DNA of 64,000 bases from Thermoanaerobaculia bacterium. GTDB lineage: Bacteria; Acidobacteriota; Thermoanaerobaculia; Multivoradales; JAHEKO01. The notes beneath the pieces were generated by a model, which was given only the letters and a program-made list of their open reading frames with translations, did not search any database and had not been told where the DNA came from. Positions 43,751 to 52,822 of this stretch are shown here, one piece after another. A program made the position numbers and the translations under genes. The first letter of the stretch is position 1. Each line of letters begins with the position of its first letter. The DNA lies in NCBI GenBank assembly GCA_947259925.1, contig CAMYOG010000053.1:217567-281566 (forward strand). Direction: 5' to 3'.

Positions 43751-44479
43751 CTACTGCTTCCGCGGCGGGCGCGTCGGGCGCAGCTCGATCCGGCTCGGGA
43801 GCGCCCGCTCGGGGTAGCGCAGCAGGTCGACGACCACGCGGGCCACGTCCTCGGGCTGGAGCATCCAGGTCGTGTCGCGGGTCGGATCGGGCGGGCGGAA
43901 GTCGCTCTCGACCGAGCCCGGGAGGATCGTCGTCACCCGGACCCCGCGCTGTCGCAGGTCGAGCATCGCGGCCTCTGAGAGACCCAGCAGACCGAACTTG
44001 CTGGCGTTGTAAGCCGCACCGCTGGCGAACGGGTTGGCGGCCGCCAGCGAGGCGATGTTGACGATCCAGCCACTCCCCTGCTCGATCATCGGGCGGGCGG
44101 CGGCTTTGAGGGCATAGAAGGCGCCGGTCAGGTTGGTGTCGATCACCAGCCGCCAGTCGTCGCCGGCGATCTGGTCGACCGGTCCGAAGCGACCGAGGCC
44201 GGCGTTGTTGACCAGGCAGTCGAGGCGTCCGCACCGCTCGACCACCCAGGCGACCAGCGCCTCGACGGCGCTCTCGTCGCGCACGTCGGCGACCCTGCCG
44301 TAGACGCGGCCGTGGTGCTCCTGTTCCAGCCGGCCCAGCGCTTCGCGCAGCGACTCCGGCGAGCGCGAGCCGACCACCACCTCCCATCCGCCGTCGAGCA
44401 GTGCTACCACGACGGCGCGGCCGATCCCCCGGCTGCCACCGGTGACCAGCGCCACCGGTCGCGAGTCCCCGTTCGCCAC
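43751..44479 (-). CDS. Short-chain dehydrogenase/reductase
   Basis: 242 residues from GTG 44479. Classical SDR: cofactor motif TGGSRGIG (positions 14-21), NNAG, catalytic Ser in NIASLAA and YNASK. It lacks a recognisable substrate signature. The stop codon sits inside GGTGCCAGGCCT, matching one end of the palindromic repeat at 27066, which may have altered the original 3' end. The gene is between a small membrane protein and a lipoprotein in the PBP1b operon. Confidence 0.9.
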   Translation of the reverse strand: MANGDSRPVALVTGGSRGIGRAVVVALLDGGWEVVVGSRSPESLREALGRLEQEHHGRVYGRVADVRDESAVEALVAWVVERCGRLDCLVNNAGLGRFGPVDQIAGDDWRLVIDTNLTGAFYALKAAARPMIEQGSGWIVNIASLAAANPFASGAAYNASKFGLLGLSEAAMLDLRQRGVRVTTILPGSVESDFRPPDPTRDTTWMLQPEDVARVVVDLLRYPERALPSRIELRPTRPPRKQ

Positions 44480-44514
44480 GTCCGGAACTCTACTGTAAGG
44501 GGCAGGTGGCGCCG

Positions 44515-44958
44515 CTATTCGTCGTCGCGATCGTCGGCGCTGGGTCGATTCTCGCGCCGTCGGGTCTTGTGCGAAAGCAGCAGGAACACCGCCGGCATGG
44601 AGACGAGTACCGTCGTCTCGAGCGTCGCGACGATCCCGTAGCGCAGCCGGGTGGTCTCGCTCTCGCGGCCGTGGTCGACCAGGAAATACCGGTCTTCGGA
44701 CACCCGGCCGTTGAGAGCGCCACCGCCCCAGAAGATCGAGGTGGCGAGCGAGCCGGGGAGAGCGATCAGGGTCGCCAGGGCGAATGGCGGCAGCAGCCAT
44801 CGACGGCTCCTCCGTCCCGTCAGCCCGAGCGCTGCTCCGACGAACGCCAGCGAGAGGAGGCCGAGCCAGCACGCCTGACGAATCAGGGGATCTTCACTCC
44901 TGAGCGCGCCGAAGATCATGACCGCGCCCCACATCAGGGCAAACAAGATGCTCGCCAT
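44515..44958 (-). CDS. Small integral membrane protein
   Basis: 147 residues with four likely membrane segments (about 3-20, 28-46, 53-72 and 112-128), a basic-acidic tail RRRENRPSADDRDDE, and an extracytoplasmic loop between the last two. No family is recognised. It begins 24 bases after the PBP1b-type gene ends and precedes the SDR gene, so it is part of that operon. Function is unknown. Confidence 0.7.
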   Translation of the reverse strand: MASILFALMWGAVMIFGALRSEDPLIRQACWLGLLSLAFVGAALGLTGRRSRRWLLPPFALATLIALPGSLATSIFWGGGALNGRVSEDRYFLVDHGRESETTRLRYGIVATLETTVLVSMPAVFLLLSHKTRRRENRPSADDRDDE

Positions 44959-44982
44959 CGCCGCCGTCTCGCGTGGGCTGCC

Positions 44983-47397
44983 CTAGCCCCCGCGGTTCTT
45001 CTTGCGGAAGATCTTCCGGAGCCACTCCCAGCGCCGCTTGCGCTCCCGGGCGATCCCTTCTTCGTCGAACCGCCAGTTACGCCAGTCGGCGTGTAGATGG
45101 CAGACCCGGCCAGGGACATACCCTTCGCGGAAGACTTCGGTCAGATAGGTTGGGCAGTTGCCGGTGGCGAGCTCGCCCGAGAGCGGATCGACCGCCGCGG
45201 TGACGATGCCGCGCGGCTGGTCGAAGCCTCCGTAGCCTCTCTCCGGACGGACGCCGTAGGTGAACCGGGTCCAGATCGGCAGGGCGGCACGCGAGCCGGA
45301 GAGCTTGGTGCGCGAGTTGTTGTCGTAACCGACCCAGACCAGTGAGACCCGATCGGGCGAATAGCCGACGAACCAGCTGTCGCGGCGGTCGTTGGTGGTA
45401 CCGGTCTTGCCCGCCAACGGATCGTGGAGGCCCTGGTGGCGCGCACCGCTCCCGGTGCCCCGATCCATGACGCCCTGGAGCACCGAGGTCAGCAGGTACG
45501 CCGACTCGGCGCTGATCGCCCGCACCGGATCGGGGAGCGGCTGACCGGAGAGGATCGTGCCGCCCGGCGTCACGATCGCCGTCAGGCTGTGCACCGGCGG
45601 CCGCAGTCCACCTGCGGCGACGGTGGCGTAGACCGTTGCCAGCTCCAGCGGCGTGACCTCGAACGCGCCCAGCGCCAGCGACGGCACCGCCGAGAGCCGG
45701 CCGCGGACCCCCATCGCCCGGGCCAGGCTGATGATCTCGTCCAGGCCGACGTCGAGGGCCACCCGTACGGTCGGCACGTTGAGGCTGTTCTCGACCGCGG
45801 TGCGCACGGTCACCCAGCCCCGGAATTCGCCGCTGTTGTTCTGGGGGGTCCAGTCGCGGCCGGCGAGGGCGACCGTCAGCGGCGCGTCCTCGACGAACGC
45901 CGACGGCGCGTGCGTGCCGTTCTCGAACGCCGCCGCGTAGACCACCGGCTTGAACGCACTTCCCGCCTGTCTCGACGCCTGGCTGACGCGATCGAACTGA
46001 CTTGTCGAGTAGTCGCGTCCGCCCACCCAGGCCAGCACCGCCCCAGTAGTCGGATCGATCGAGACCAGAGCGGCCTGGAGCGGGCCGGACGCCTTGCGGT
46101 TCTTCTCCCAGCCCCTCTCGAGCGACCCGAGGCCCCACCCCACCGCCTTCTCGGCATGGCGCTGGGCGGACGCTTCGACGGTCGAGAAGAGCTGGTAGCC
46201 GGTGTCGGCGAGCTCCCAGACACCGAATCGATCGCCCGCTTCGGCGGCGGCGGCGTCGGCGAAATAGCGGGCGCCCCGGGGCGCAACCGGACGCGGCTCA
46301 TAGCAGAGCGGCTCGCCGCGGGCGCTCTCGGCGAGCTCCCCGTCGAGCCAGTCGAGCTCGGCCATGCGACCGAGCACCCAGTTGCGCCGATCGACGGCGC
46401 GCTCCGGGTGGCGTCGCGGCGAGTAGTTGCCCGGAGACTGGATCATCCCCGCGAGCAGCGCCGCCTCGCACAGATCGAGTTCTCCGGGACGCTTGCCGAA
46501 GTAGGCCCACGACGCGGAGCCGACCCCGATCAGATTCACCGAGCCGGACGCGCCCCAGTAGATCTCGTTCAAGTAGGTCTGCAGAATCTCGCGCTTGCTG
46601 TAGCGGAGGTCGATCAGCAGTGCCAGCGCCGCCTCGCGCAGCTTGCGCCCCAGCGTCCGCTGGTGGCTCAAGAAGAGATTCTTGACCAGCTGCTGGGTGA
46701 CGGTGCTGCCACCCTGCAGGACCTCGCCACCGCGCAGGTTGACCCAAGCCGCGCGAGCTATGCCCCGGATCGACAGGCCCTGATGCTTGAAGAACGTCGC
46801 GTCCTCGGCCGCGAGCACGGCGTTGATCAACTCCTCGGGCATCTGGTCGAGCTCGCTCGGACGGCGCTCCGCGCGCTGCGGCCCGTAGTACGACGCGATC
46901 AGGGGCGGCTCGAGTCGGGCCCGGCGTACCGACTCGCCGCGCCAGCGGAGCGAGCGCACCCGGTCGTTCTCGATCCCCACTTCGAGCAGGCCACCGTCAC
47001 GCGGCCCGTCCGCCGTGACGTGCGTCCGGAGATGCGCGACCACCCCGCTGTGGAGCCAGCGGTACTCGCCCGGACCGCGCGGCGATCGTCCGGAGACCTT
47101 GGCGTAACCGAGCGCCTCGAACTCCTGGCTGAGCGCCTGAGCGCTGATCGGCGTGCCCAGCCGGAGCTCCAGTGGCCGGCCGTAGAGCCGCGACGGACTG
47201 TCGGCGGCACCCGCACCGAAGCGGTCTCCGGCCTGCAGGAATGGCCAGATCAGCCACAGGGCGATGCCAAGGGCGGCTGCCACCCCCAGGGTCCACCCGA
47301 TCCTCCGCCAGGGAATATTTTCCCCGTCGCGACTGCGTGAGCGCGGCTTCTTCCTGCGGACTTTGCGGACGATCGGTCGCGACTTGCGGCGGGCCAT
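44983..47397 (-). CDS. mrcB: Bifunctional class A penicillin-binding protein, PBP1b type
   Basis: 804 residues from ATG 47397. A basic cytoplasmic N-terminus leads to a membrane segment (about 34-55). There is a UB2H-like region, then the glycosyltransferase domain (AAEDATFFKHQGLSIRGIAR, GGSTVTQQLVKN, KREILQTYLNEIYWG) and the transpeptidase domain with SxxK (GSAFKP), SLN (ENSLNVP) and KTG (GKTGTTND). It polymerises and cross-links peptidoglycan at the inner membrane. It heads the minus-strand operon that runs to the terminator at 43181 and is divergent from the ABC-F gene. Confidence 0.93.
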   Translation of the reverse strand: MARRKSRPIVRKVRRKKPRSRSRDGENIPWRRIGWTLGVAAALGIALWLIWPFLQAGDRFGAGAADSPSRLYGRPLELRLGTPISAQALSQEFEALGYAKVSGRSPRGPGEYRWLHSGVVAHLRTHVTADGPRDGGLLEVGIENDRVRSLRWRGESVRRARLEPPLIASYYGPQRAERRPSELDQMPEELINAVLAAEDATFFKHQGLSIRGIARAAWVNLRGGEVLQGGSTVTQQLVKNLFLSHQRTLGRKLREAALALLIDLRYSKREILQTYLNEIYWGASGSVNLIGVGSASWAYFGKRPGELDLCEAALLAGMIQSPGNYSPRRHPERAVDRRNWVLGRMAELDWLDGELAESARGEPLCYEPRPVAPRGARYFADAAAAEAGDRFGVWELADTGYQLFSTVEASAQRHAEKAVGWGLGSLERGWEKNRKASGPLQAALVSIDPTTGAVLAWVGGRDYSTSQFDRVSQASRQAGSAFKPVVYAAAFENGTHAPSAFVEDAPLTVALAGRDWTPQNNSGEFRGWVTVRTAVENSLNVPTVRVALDVGLDEIISLARAMGVRGRLSAVPSLALGAFEVTPLELATVYATVAAGGLRPPVHSLTAIVTPGGTILSGQPLPDPVRAISAESAYLLTSVLQGVMDRGTGSGARHQGLHDPLAGKTGTTNDRRDSWFVGYSPDRVSLVWVGYDNNSRTKLSGSRAALPIWTRFTYGVRPERGYGGFDQPRGIVTAAVDPLSGELATGNCPTYLTEVFREGYVPGRVCHLHADWRNWRFDEEGIARERKRRWEWLRKIFRKKNRGG

Positions 47398-47489
47398 CGA
47401 GTTTCCCGGGCCAATTGTGCAACATCTACGCCACCGCGCCACCGGAGTCGGGGCGCTCGGCGTTCGGCGGTGCTATTCTTCGCGGCCGC

Positions 47490-49403
47490 ATGATCTCGGT
47501 CTCCGGCCTGGCCAAGGCCTACGGCTCACAGAGCCTCTTCCGCGACGTCGCGTTCCAGCTCAACCCGGGCGAGCGCTACGGACTGGTCGGCGCCAACGGC
47601 TCCGGCAAGTCGACGCTCCTGCGGATCCTGTCGGGCGACGAGCTACCGAGCGACGGTGTCGTTTCGGTGCCGAAGAAGATCAGCCTCGGGGTGCTCCGCC
47701 AGGATCAGTTCACCTACGAGGAGGAGCCGATCCTCGACGTCGTGCTGATGGGGAACCGGGAGCTCTGGCAGGCGATGACCGAGAAGGAGGAGCTGTTGGC
47801 GGTCGCCGACCAGTCGTTCGACGGCGACCGCTACGCCGAGCTCGAGGAGATCGTGGTCAAGCATGACGGCTACACGGCCGAGGCGCGCGCCGCCGAGATC
47901 CTAGAAGGTCTCGGCATTCCGACCGAGGCTCACCGGCGCCCGCTGTCGACGTTGTCGGGCGGTTTCAAGCTGCGCGTTCTGCTGGCGCAGGTGCTCGCCG
48001 CCGGTCCCGACGCCCTGCTCCTCGACGAGCCGACCAACCACCTCGACATCCTGTCGATCCGCTGGCTCGAGAAGTTCCTGCAGGAGTTCAAGGGGGTCGT
48101 GGTGGTCATCTCCCACGATCACCGCTTCCTCGACAACGTGTGTAGCTACATTCTGGACGTCGACTACGAGACGGTGACCCTCTACACCGGCAACTACACC
48201 GAATTCGACGAGGGCAAGAAGCTCGAGCGCGAGCGCAAGGAGAAGGAGATCGCCAAGCGCGAGAAGGAGATCGCCCACCACAAGGCGTTCGTCGAGCGGT
48301 TCAAGGCAAAGGCGACCAAGGCGCGCCAGGCGAAGAGCAAGCAGAAGCAGATGGAGCGCATCGTCATCGAGAGCCTGCCGCAGACCTCTCGCCGCTACCC
48401 GACCTTCAAGTTTCAGCCACGCCGGCCGAGCGGCAAGGACGTCCTGACCCTCGACGGCATCTCCAAGGCGTTCGGCGACAATCAGGTGCTCGAGGACGTC
48501 TCGCTCACGGTGCGCCGCGAGGACCGGGTGGCGATCATCGGCCCGAACGGGATCGGCAAGTCGACCCTGCTCAAGATCGCGATGGCAGAGCTGGATCCCG
48601 ACAGCGGTACCAGCGAGTGGGGGTACGAGGCACACCCCGGCTACTTCGCGCAGGATCACCGCAGCGCGCTCACCAACGACCGGCAGAGCGTCGAAGCGTG
48701 GCTCTGGGAGGTCTGCCCCGGCGAGCCGATCGGTTTCGTTCGGGGCAACCTGGGCCAGGTCCTGTTCTCCGGCGACGACGTCGAGAAGCGGCTCGGCAGC
48801 CTCTCCGGCGGCGAGGCGGCGCGCCTCATCTTCGCGCGGCTGTCGGTCGAGCAGCCGAACGTGCTGGTGCTCGACGAGCCGACCAACCATCTCGACCTCG
48901 AGTCGATCGAGGCGCTGGTCGACGGCCTGCGCAAGTACGACGGCACCCTGGTTCTGGTCTCCCACGACCGCTGGTTCGTCTCCCGGCTGGCGACCCGCGT
49001 GATCGAGATCACCAACAATGGCATCCGCGACTATCTCGGCACCTACGAGGAGTACGTGGCGCACTGCGGCGACGACCACCTCGACCTGGAGGCGGTCGCT
49101 CTCAAGGCGCGGCGCGAGAAGCGCAAGGCGAAGCGGAAGGACTCAAGATCCGCCGGCGGCTCCGCGGAGCGCAAGCGCGCCCGGGAGCTGCGTGCCGAGC
49201 ACGACCGGCTGACCGGGGAGATCGATCGCGCCGAGGCCCGCATCAACGAGATCAACGAGATCTTCTGCGACCCGACCTACTTCGAGCAGACCGCGCGCCA
49301 GGAGGTCGCCAAGCTGGAGCGCGAGCAGAAGCGCCTGACCGCCGAGGTCGACGAGCTGATGGCCGAGTGGGAGCGGCTCGAGCGCCAGATCAGCGAGATC
49401 TAG
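47490..49403 (+). CDS. ABC-F family ATPase
   Basis: 637 residues from ATG 47490. Two ABC modules with GANGSGKST and GPNGIGKST Walker A, LSGGFKLRVLLAQ and LSGGEAARLIFAR signatures, and DEPTNHLD twice. A charged linker (about 230-300) joins the modules and a C-terminal coiled coil (about 535-637) follows, as in Uup/YbiT rather than EttA. ABC-F proteins act on ribosomes and, in some cases, give antibiotic resistance. It has no membrane segments and is not a transporter. A palindromic repeat starts immediately after the stop. Confidence 0.92.
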   Translation: MISVSGLAKAYGSQSLFRDVAFQLNPGERYGLVGANGSGKSTLLRILSGDELPSDGVVSVPKKISLGVLRQDQFTYEEEPILDVVLMGNRELWQAMTEKEELLAVADQSFDGDRYAELEEIVVKHDGYTAEARAAEILEGLGIPTEAHRRPLSTLSGGFKLRVLLAQVLAAGPDALLLDEPTNHLDILSIRWLEKFLQEFKGVVVVISHDHRFLDNVCSYILDVDYETVTLYTGNYTEFDEGKKLERERKEKEIAKREKEIAHHKAFVERFKAKATKARQAKSKQKQMERIVIESLPQTSRRYPTFKFQPRRPSGKDVLTLDGISKAFGDNQVLEDVSLTVRREDRVAIIGPNGIGKSTLLKIAMAELDPDSGTSEWGYEAHPGYFAQDHRSALTNDRQSVEAWLWEVCPGEPIGFVRGNLGQVLFSGDDVEKRLGSLSGGEAARLIFARLSVEQPNVLVLDEPTNHLDLESIEALVDGLRKYDGTLVLVSHDRWFVSRLATRVIEITNNGIRDYLGTYEEYVAHCGDDHLDLEAVALKARREKRKAKRKDSRSAGGSAERKRARELRAEHDRLTGEIDRAEARINEINEIFCDPTYFEQTARQEVAKLEREQKRLTAEVDELMAEWERLERQISEI

Positions 49404-49404
49404 A

Positions 49405-49469
49405 CGGGGACACAACTCATTTCCATCCGCGAAGCGCCCGGCCCACAGGAAATGAGTATTGTGTCCCCG
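49405..49469. repeat. Palindromic intergenic element, GGGGACACAATA family, second copy
   Basis: The left arm CGGGGACACAACTCATTTCC (49405-49424) mirrors GGAAATGAGTATTGTGTCCC (49448-49467, ending CCG at 49469), with a two-base gap in the left arm. The outer GGGGACACAA ends match the 22504-22585 element but the inner parts differ. It begins two bases after the ABC-F stop and ends two bases before the stop of a truncated acetyltransferase. Confidence 0.8.
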
Positions 49470-49471
49470 CC

Positions 49472-49606
49472 TCAGGGGCCGCCGAGGATCCCGTCCAGCC
49501 GGCGCTCCACCACCGGCACGGTCACCCGATACCCGAGCTCCCTGGTCAGCTCGGCGATCGCGGTCGAATCGGCAGCCGCAGCGGGCTCGATCGAGAACGG
49601 CGTCAC
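49472..49606 (-). pseudogene. N-terminal stub of a GNAT acetyltransferase
   Basis: 44 residues from GTG 49606, overlapping the RubisCO-like gene's stop by four bases. The sequence FSIEPAAAADSTAIAELTRE then LGYRVTVPVVERRLDGI is a good match to the first 40 residues of a GNAT domain (alpha1, alpha2), but the rest, including the acetyl-CoA loop, is missing. The frame stops two bases before the GGGGACACAATA palindrome. It is probably a remnant of a longer gene replaced or truncated when the element was acquired. Whether the stub is still made is unknown. Confidence 0.6.
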
Positions 49607-50721
49607 GAGCCGTTCCGCACCTTCCGACCGAGCGCCGCGACCAGCGCGCGCGCCGCCGCGCCAAGGTCCGCCTGGCGATAGAGGCTGGTGCCGATCAGAA
49701 AGATCGTCTCCGGCCCGTACCGCTCGGTCCATTCGCCGATTCTCGCGGTGTCGATACCGCCTCCCGGGACTGGAAACGCCGGTCGATGATCGCCGAGCGG
49801 CCCGCGCAGACGCTGGTTGATCGCCAGGCAATCCCTCCGATCGAGGACGAAACGGCCGCCGACGTTGGGATAGACCACACCATCGCAGCCGATCAGGCGA
49901 AAGACGTCGCCGAGCAGCACTTCGGGCGCGATGCCGTGATCGGGGGCGAAGAAGCTACCGGTCAGGGCGGGATGGCCGACGATCGCCAGCTCTGACATGT
50001 CCGCCAGTGCGCGCACGACCTGGAGCCCGAGGACCATCGGACTGAGCATCACGCCACGACAACCGGCGCGCCGGATCAGGTCGAGCCGACCACGGATATC
50101 GCCGAGCTCGCCGGTCAGATTCGGAAAGTAGAGCGTCGAACCGCCCGACTCGCGGTTGGCCTCGGCGACGGCGTGCTGGCAAAGGGTGACTCGCTCGTCG
50201 AACGGCGCCCAGCTCTGATCGGCCAGCGAGTGGTCGTCCTTGACGATATCGACGCCGGCGAGCGCCAGCTCGCGGCAGAGATCGGCGAGCTCGCCGCCGG
50301 TCAGACCGAGCGGCTTGAGCGCCGCGCACAGGAGGGGGCGTGACTCCGAGACGCCGCACAGCCGACGGAGGCCGTCGATCCCGTGGCCGGGCCCGGGAAG
50401 GCTCTCGAGCACGCTCGGTGGCCAGCCGATCTCCTCGATCCGGATACCGGCCTTCATCGAGATGTTGCCGAACACCAGATTCACGAGCTGCGGCAGCTCG
50501 GCGCCGATCGCCTCCGCCGGATAGGAGATGCGAGCCAGGTGCCGATCCCCGTCCGCCTCGAGCGACTCGATCCGCCCGACCACCGACTCGAGGACCTCCG
50601 CCGGCACACAGTCCGCCGGCAGCTCCACCGTCTGCTCGAGCGCGATACCCCTCGCCTTCTCCTCCGGCGCCTCCCCGGGGGAACAGGTCAGCCTGTACGT
50701 GATCGCGAGCCGATCGCTCAT
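49603..50721 (-). CDS. RubisCO-like protein (form IV), non-carboxylating
   Basis: 372 residues with the RubisCO large-subunit fold: NLVFGNISMKAG, LCAALKPLGLT, AGVDIVKDDHSLADQ, VGHPALTG and a late FPVPGGGID. Compared by eye with form I, Lys175 (Lys136) and the carbamylated Lys201 (Lys161) with Asp203 (Asp163) are kept. The second Lys of KPK is Leu138, Glu204 is His164, and the loop-6 Lys is Arg290. That rules out normal carboxylation. Form IV proteins act on enol or enolate intermediates in sulfur metabolism, such as methionine salvage. metH and metF lie 2-6 kb away on the same strand. Confidence 0.82.
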   Translation of the reverse strand: MSDRLAITYRLTCSPGEAPEEKARGIALEQTVELPADCVPAEVLESVVGRIESLEADGDRHLARISYPAEAIGAELPQLVNLVFGNISMKAGIRIEEIGWPPSVLESLPGPGHGIDGLRRLCGVSESRPLLCAALKPLGLTGGELADLCRELALAGVDIVKDDHSLADQSWAPFDERVTLCQHAVAEANRESGGSTLYFPNLTGELGDIRGRLDLIRRAGCRGVMLSPMVLGLQVVRALADMSELAIVGHPALTGSFFAPDHGIAPEVLLGDVFRLIGCDGVVYPNVGGRFVLDRRDCLAINQRLRGPLGDHRPAFPVPGGGIDTARIGEWTERYGPETIFLIGTSLYRQADLGAAARALVAALGRKVRNGS

Positions 50722-50775
50722 GGGCGGCGACCCAGAATACCGGATCGCCGGCCTCGGCCAAATCGCTCTGAGCCG

Positions 50776-52515
50776 CTACTCCTGGGGTACCCAGGAGTTG
50801 ATCGACGCGGGAATCGTCGAAGTGTCGCTCCAGATGAACGCGTCGTCCCAGACCACCGCGTCACTCCAGATGAAGGCGTCGTTCCAGATGAACGCGTCAC
50901 TCCAGATCAACGCATCGTTCCAGATGAACGCGTCATTCCAGATGAAGCCGTTGGCGCCGAAGTACTCGTCGGACCAGATAAAGCCCTCGCCCTCGACCAT
51001 GTTGCCCTGCTCGTCCTCGATGTAGAAGACGTAGCCGGTCTCGCCGCCCTCATTCGTCTCGTAGGCGTTCGCCGGCCCGCGGAAGTGCTGGCTGCCTGCA
51101 AGGTCAGCTTCGATGTCGAGGCCGCGATTCGCGGTTCCGGTCGCGGTCGAGTGGACCGCGTCATAGGCGGAAACCATGCCCGCGCCCTGCTGGAATATCG
51201 AGTAGGCGAAGGCCCCACTGCCGGAGGTGTACTGGGCCGGATGAGCCACCTTCATCAAGCGGAACTTGACTTCGTCCGGCGTCAACCAGGGCTCGTCGCT
51301 GAGCAGCAGGGCCACTACGCCGCTCACGACCGCCGTCGCCTGGGAGGTGCCCGACATCATGAAGAACTTGCCCTCGTCGTAGAACTGGGGATAGGTGTTG
51401 GGGAGCAGATCCCTCCGATTCATGACGCCTACGACGTGGCCGCCGGGAGCGATCACCTCCGGCTTGACGAAGCCCTCCACGGTCGGGCCGGTGGAAGAGA
51501 AGGAGGCGACGACATCGTCGGTCTCGGTGCCGAGCGAGTACTTGTCGGACATGGCGCCGACCGTGATGACGTAGGGCACGTTGCCGGGAACGCCGACGGT
51601 CATCGCGTCCGGGCCCCGGTTGCCGGCCGAGGCGACGACGACGATGCCATCGCGCCAGGCCGCCATTACGGCTTGATTCAGCGGATCGTCCCAGTAGTAC
51701 GACTGCGGCGGCGCGCTGAACGAGAGATTCAGGACTCGGATTCCGTACCTGGCGCGGTTCGCCACAATCCAGTCGAGCCCCTGGATGACGTCGGCGTAGG
51801 TACCGGCGCCGTTCTCATCGAACGCCTTGACGACCACCAGGTCGACGTAGGGCGCCACGCTGGCGTAGAGACCCGTAGTGCTGTAGGCCGCTCGGTTGAG
51901 AATGATGGAGGCCAGGTGGGTGCCGTGCCCGTTGCCGTCCGCCGCACCGCCCCCGGTGTAGCCGGGGTCGGCGTTGGCGGCGAAGACGTCGTAGGTAGCC
52001 AGCAGCCGCTGCTGCTCGTCAGGGTTCTGCTTGAGCTCGTTCGTCATCCACATACCGGTGTCGAGGACGGCGACGGTAATTCCGTGGCCGTCGATCCCTT
52101 CGGTATGCAGGAGATCCGCTCCGATCACCTGCGATGGATCGCTCGCCTCGGCGGGCTGATCACCACCACCGCCGCCGCCGCCGCCACGACCGCCTTTGCC
52201 GCCCTTATCGGGCTTGCCGACGACGGTCGCTCGGCCGTTGGCCCAGATTCTCCTCACCTGCCCGGTGTTTTCGAGCTGCGCGATCTGTGAAGGCGAAAGC
52301 TCCGCCCCGACCGCGTCGATGATTCCCAGCCGGTGGGTAATCTCGCCGCCCACACGTTCGACCGCCATCGCCGCCGAGTCGGGGTGACTGCCCTGGACGA
52401 TCACGCTGGCAGGCTGCTCGGCAGCTGGCGGACGCTCGGGGTTCGCGGACCCACCGACTGCCGCCAGTAGAGCGAGCAGAGCGGCGCCGGCAGATAACAG
52501 CAGGGTCTGTTTCAT
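50776..52515 (-). CDS. Secreted subtilisin-like (S8) protease with C-terminal FIWxDA repeats
   Basis: 579 residues. The signal peptide ends near residue 24. A propeptide (I9-like, about 35-98) and a Gly-rich linker (104-118) precede the catalytic domain, whose triad is Asp152 (AVLDTGM), His197 (GNGHGTH) and Ser391 (SGTSQATA), with Asn299 (ASAGNRG) as oxyanion residue. The C-terminus holds seven consecutive hexads of type FIWNDA/FIWSDA (524-565) plus an isolated FIWSD at 512. The repeat probably forms a beta structure for surface attachment or secretion. It is monocistronic, 54 bases from the RubisCO-like gene. Confidence 0.92.
   Translation of the reverse strand: MKQTLLLSAGAALLALLAAVGGSANPERPPAAEQPASVIVQGSHPDSAAMAVERVGGEITHRLGIIDAVGAELSPSQIAQLENTGQVRRIWANGRATVVGKPDKGGKGGRGGGGGGGGDQPAEASDPSQVIGADLLHTEGIDGHGITVAVLDTGMWMTNELKQNPDEQQRLLATYDVFAANADPGYTGGGAADGNGHGTHLASIILNRAAYSTTGLYASVAPYVDLVVVKAFDENGAGTYADVIQGLDWIVANRARYGIRVLNLSFSAPPQSYYWDDPLNQAVMAAWRDGIVVVASAGNRGPDAMTVGVPGNVPYVITVGAMSDKYSLGTETDDVVASFSSTGPTVEGFVKPEVIAPGGHVVGVMNRRDLLPNTYPQFYDEGKFFMMSGTSQATAVVSGVVALLLSDEPWLTPDEVKFRLMKVAHPAQYTSGSGAFAYSIFQQGAGMVSAYDAVHSTATGTANRGLDIEADLAGSQHFRGPANAYETNEGGETGYVFYIEDEQGNMVEGEGFIWSDEYFGANGFIWNDAFIWNDALIWSDAFIWNDAFIWSDAVVWDDAFIWSDTSTIPASINSWVPQE
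50821..50946 (-). repeat. 18-bp coding tandem repeat (FIWxDA hexads)
   Basis: Seven 18-base units encode the hexads at the end of the subtilase. The first and second residues vary among FI, LI and VV. Trp is invariant, and the fourth residue alternates N, S and D. The last unit ends in DT rather than DA. Length variation between strains would be expected at such a tract. Confidence 0.85.
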
Positions 52516-52822
52516 GGCTTTCCCAGTCCTCTCGAGAACGAAAGATCCAAAAACTCGCTCTCAGACAGGGCAAGCCGCATACCATCGAACACCGTCGATT
52601 GGCCGATCGCGGCCGGAATCTCGGGAACCCACGGCAATCTCGGCCAGGCCAATGTAACCTCAATTGAATCAACCAGATAAGACTCGCGAGGCCAGGAAAA
52701 CGCGGAGCCACCCGGGCGGCCGATCCGGCGTACGCACGCCGTGAGCTCCGAGCAAATAACGGCTGATCCGCCGAAATTTCGGTTTCTGCGCCTGGGCCGA
52801 GCGTCGACCGACGCTGAGACGT
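52516..52822. other. 307-base intergenic region
   Basis: Between metH's end and the subtilase's start. It holds a perfect hairpin AGCGTC-GACC-GACGCT (52800-52815) eight bases past the metH stop, without a T-run, and a perfect 12-base palindrome CCGAAATTTCGG (52771-52782) of the operator type. AT-rich patches near 52654-52674 could be the subtilase promoter. No gene or known RNA is recognised. Confidence 0.5.

Noticed and set aside
49603..50721. Functional carbon-fixing RubisCO
   Set aside because: Several catalytic residues are replaced and no small subunit or phosphoribulokinase is present.
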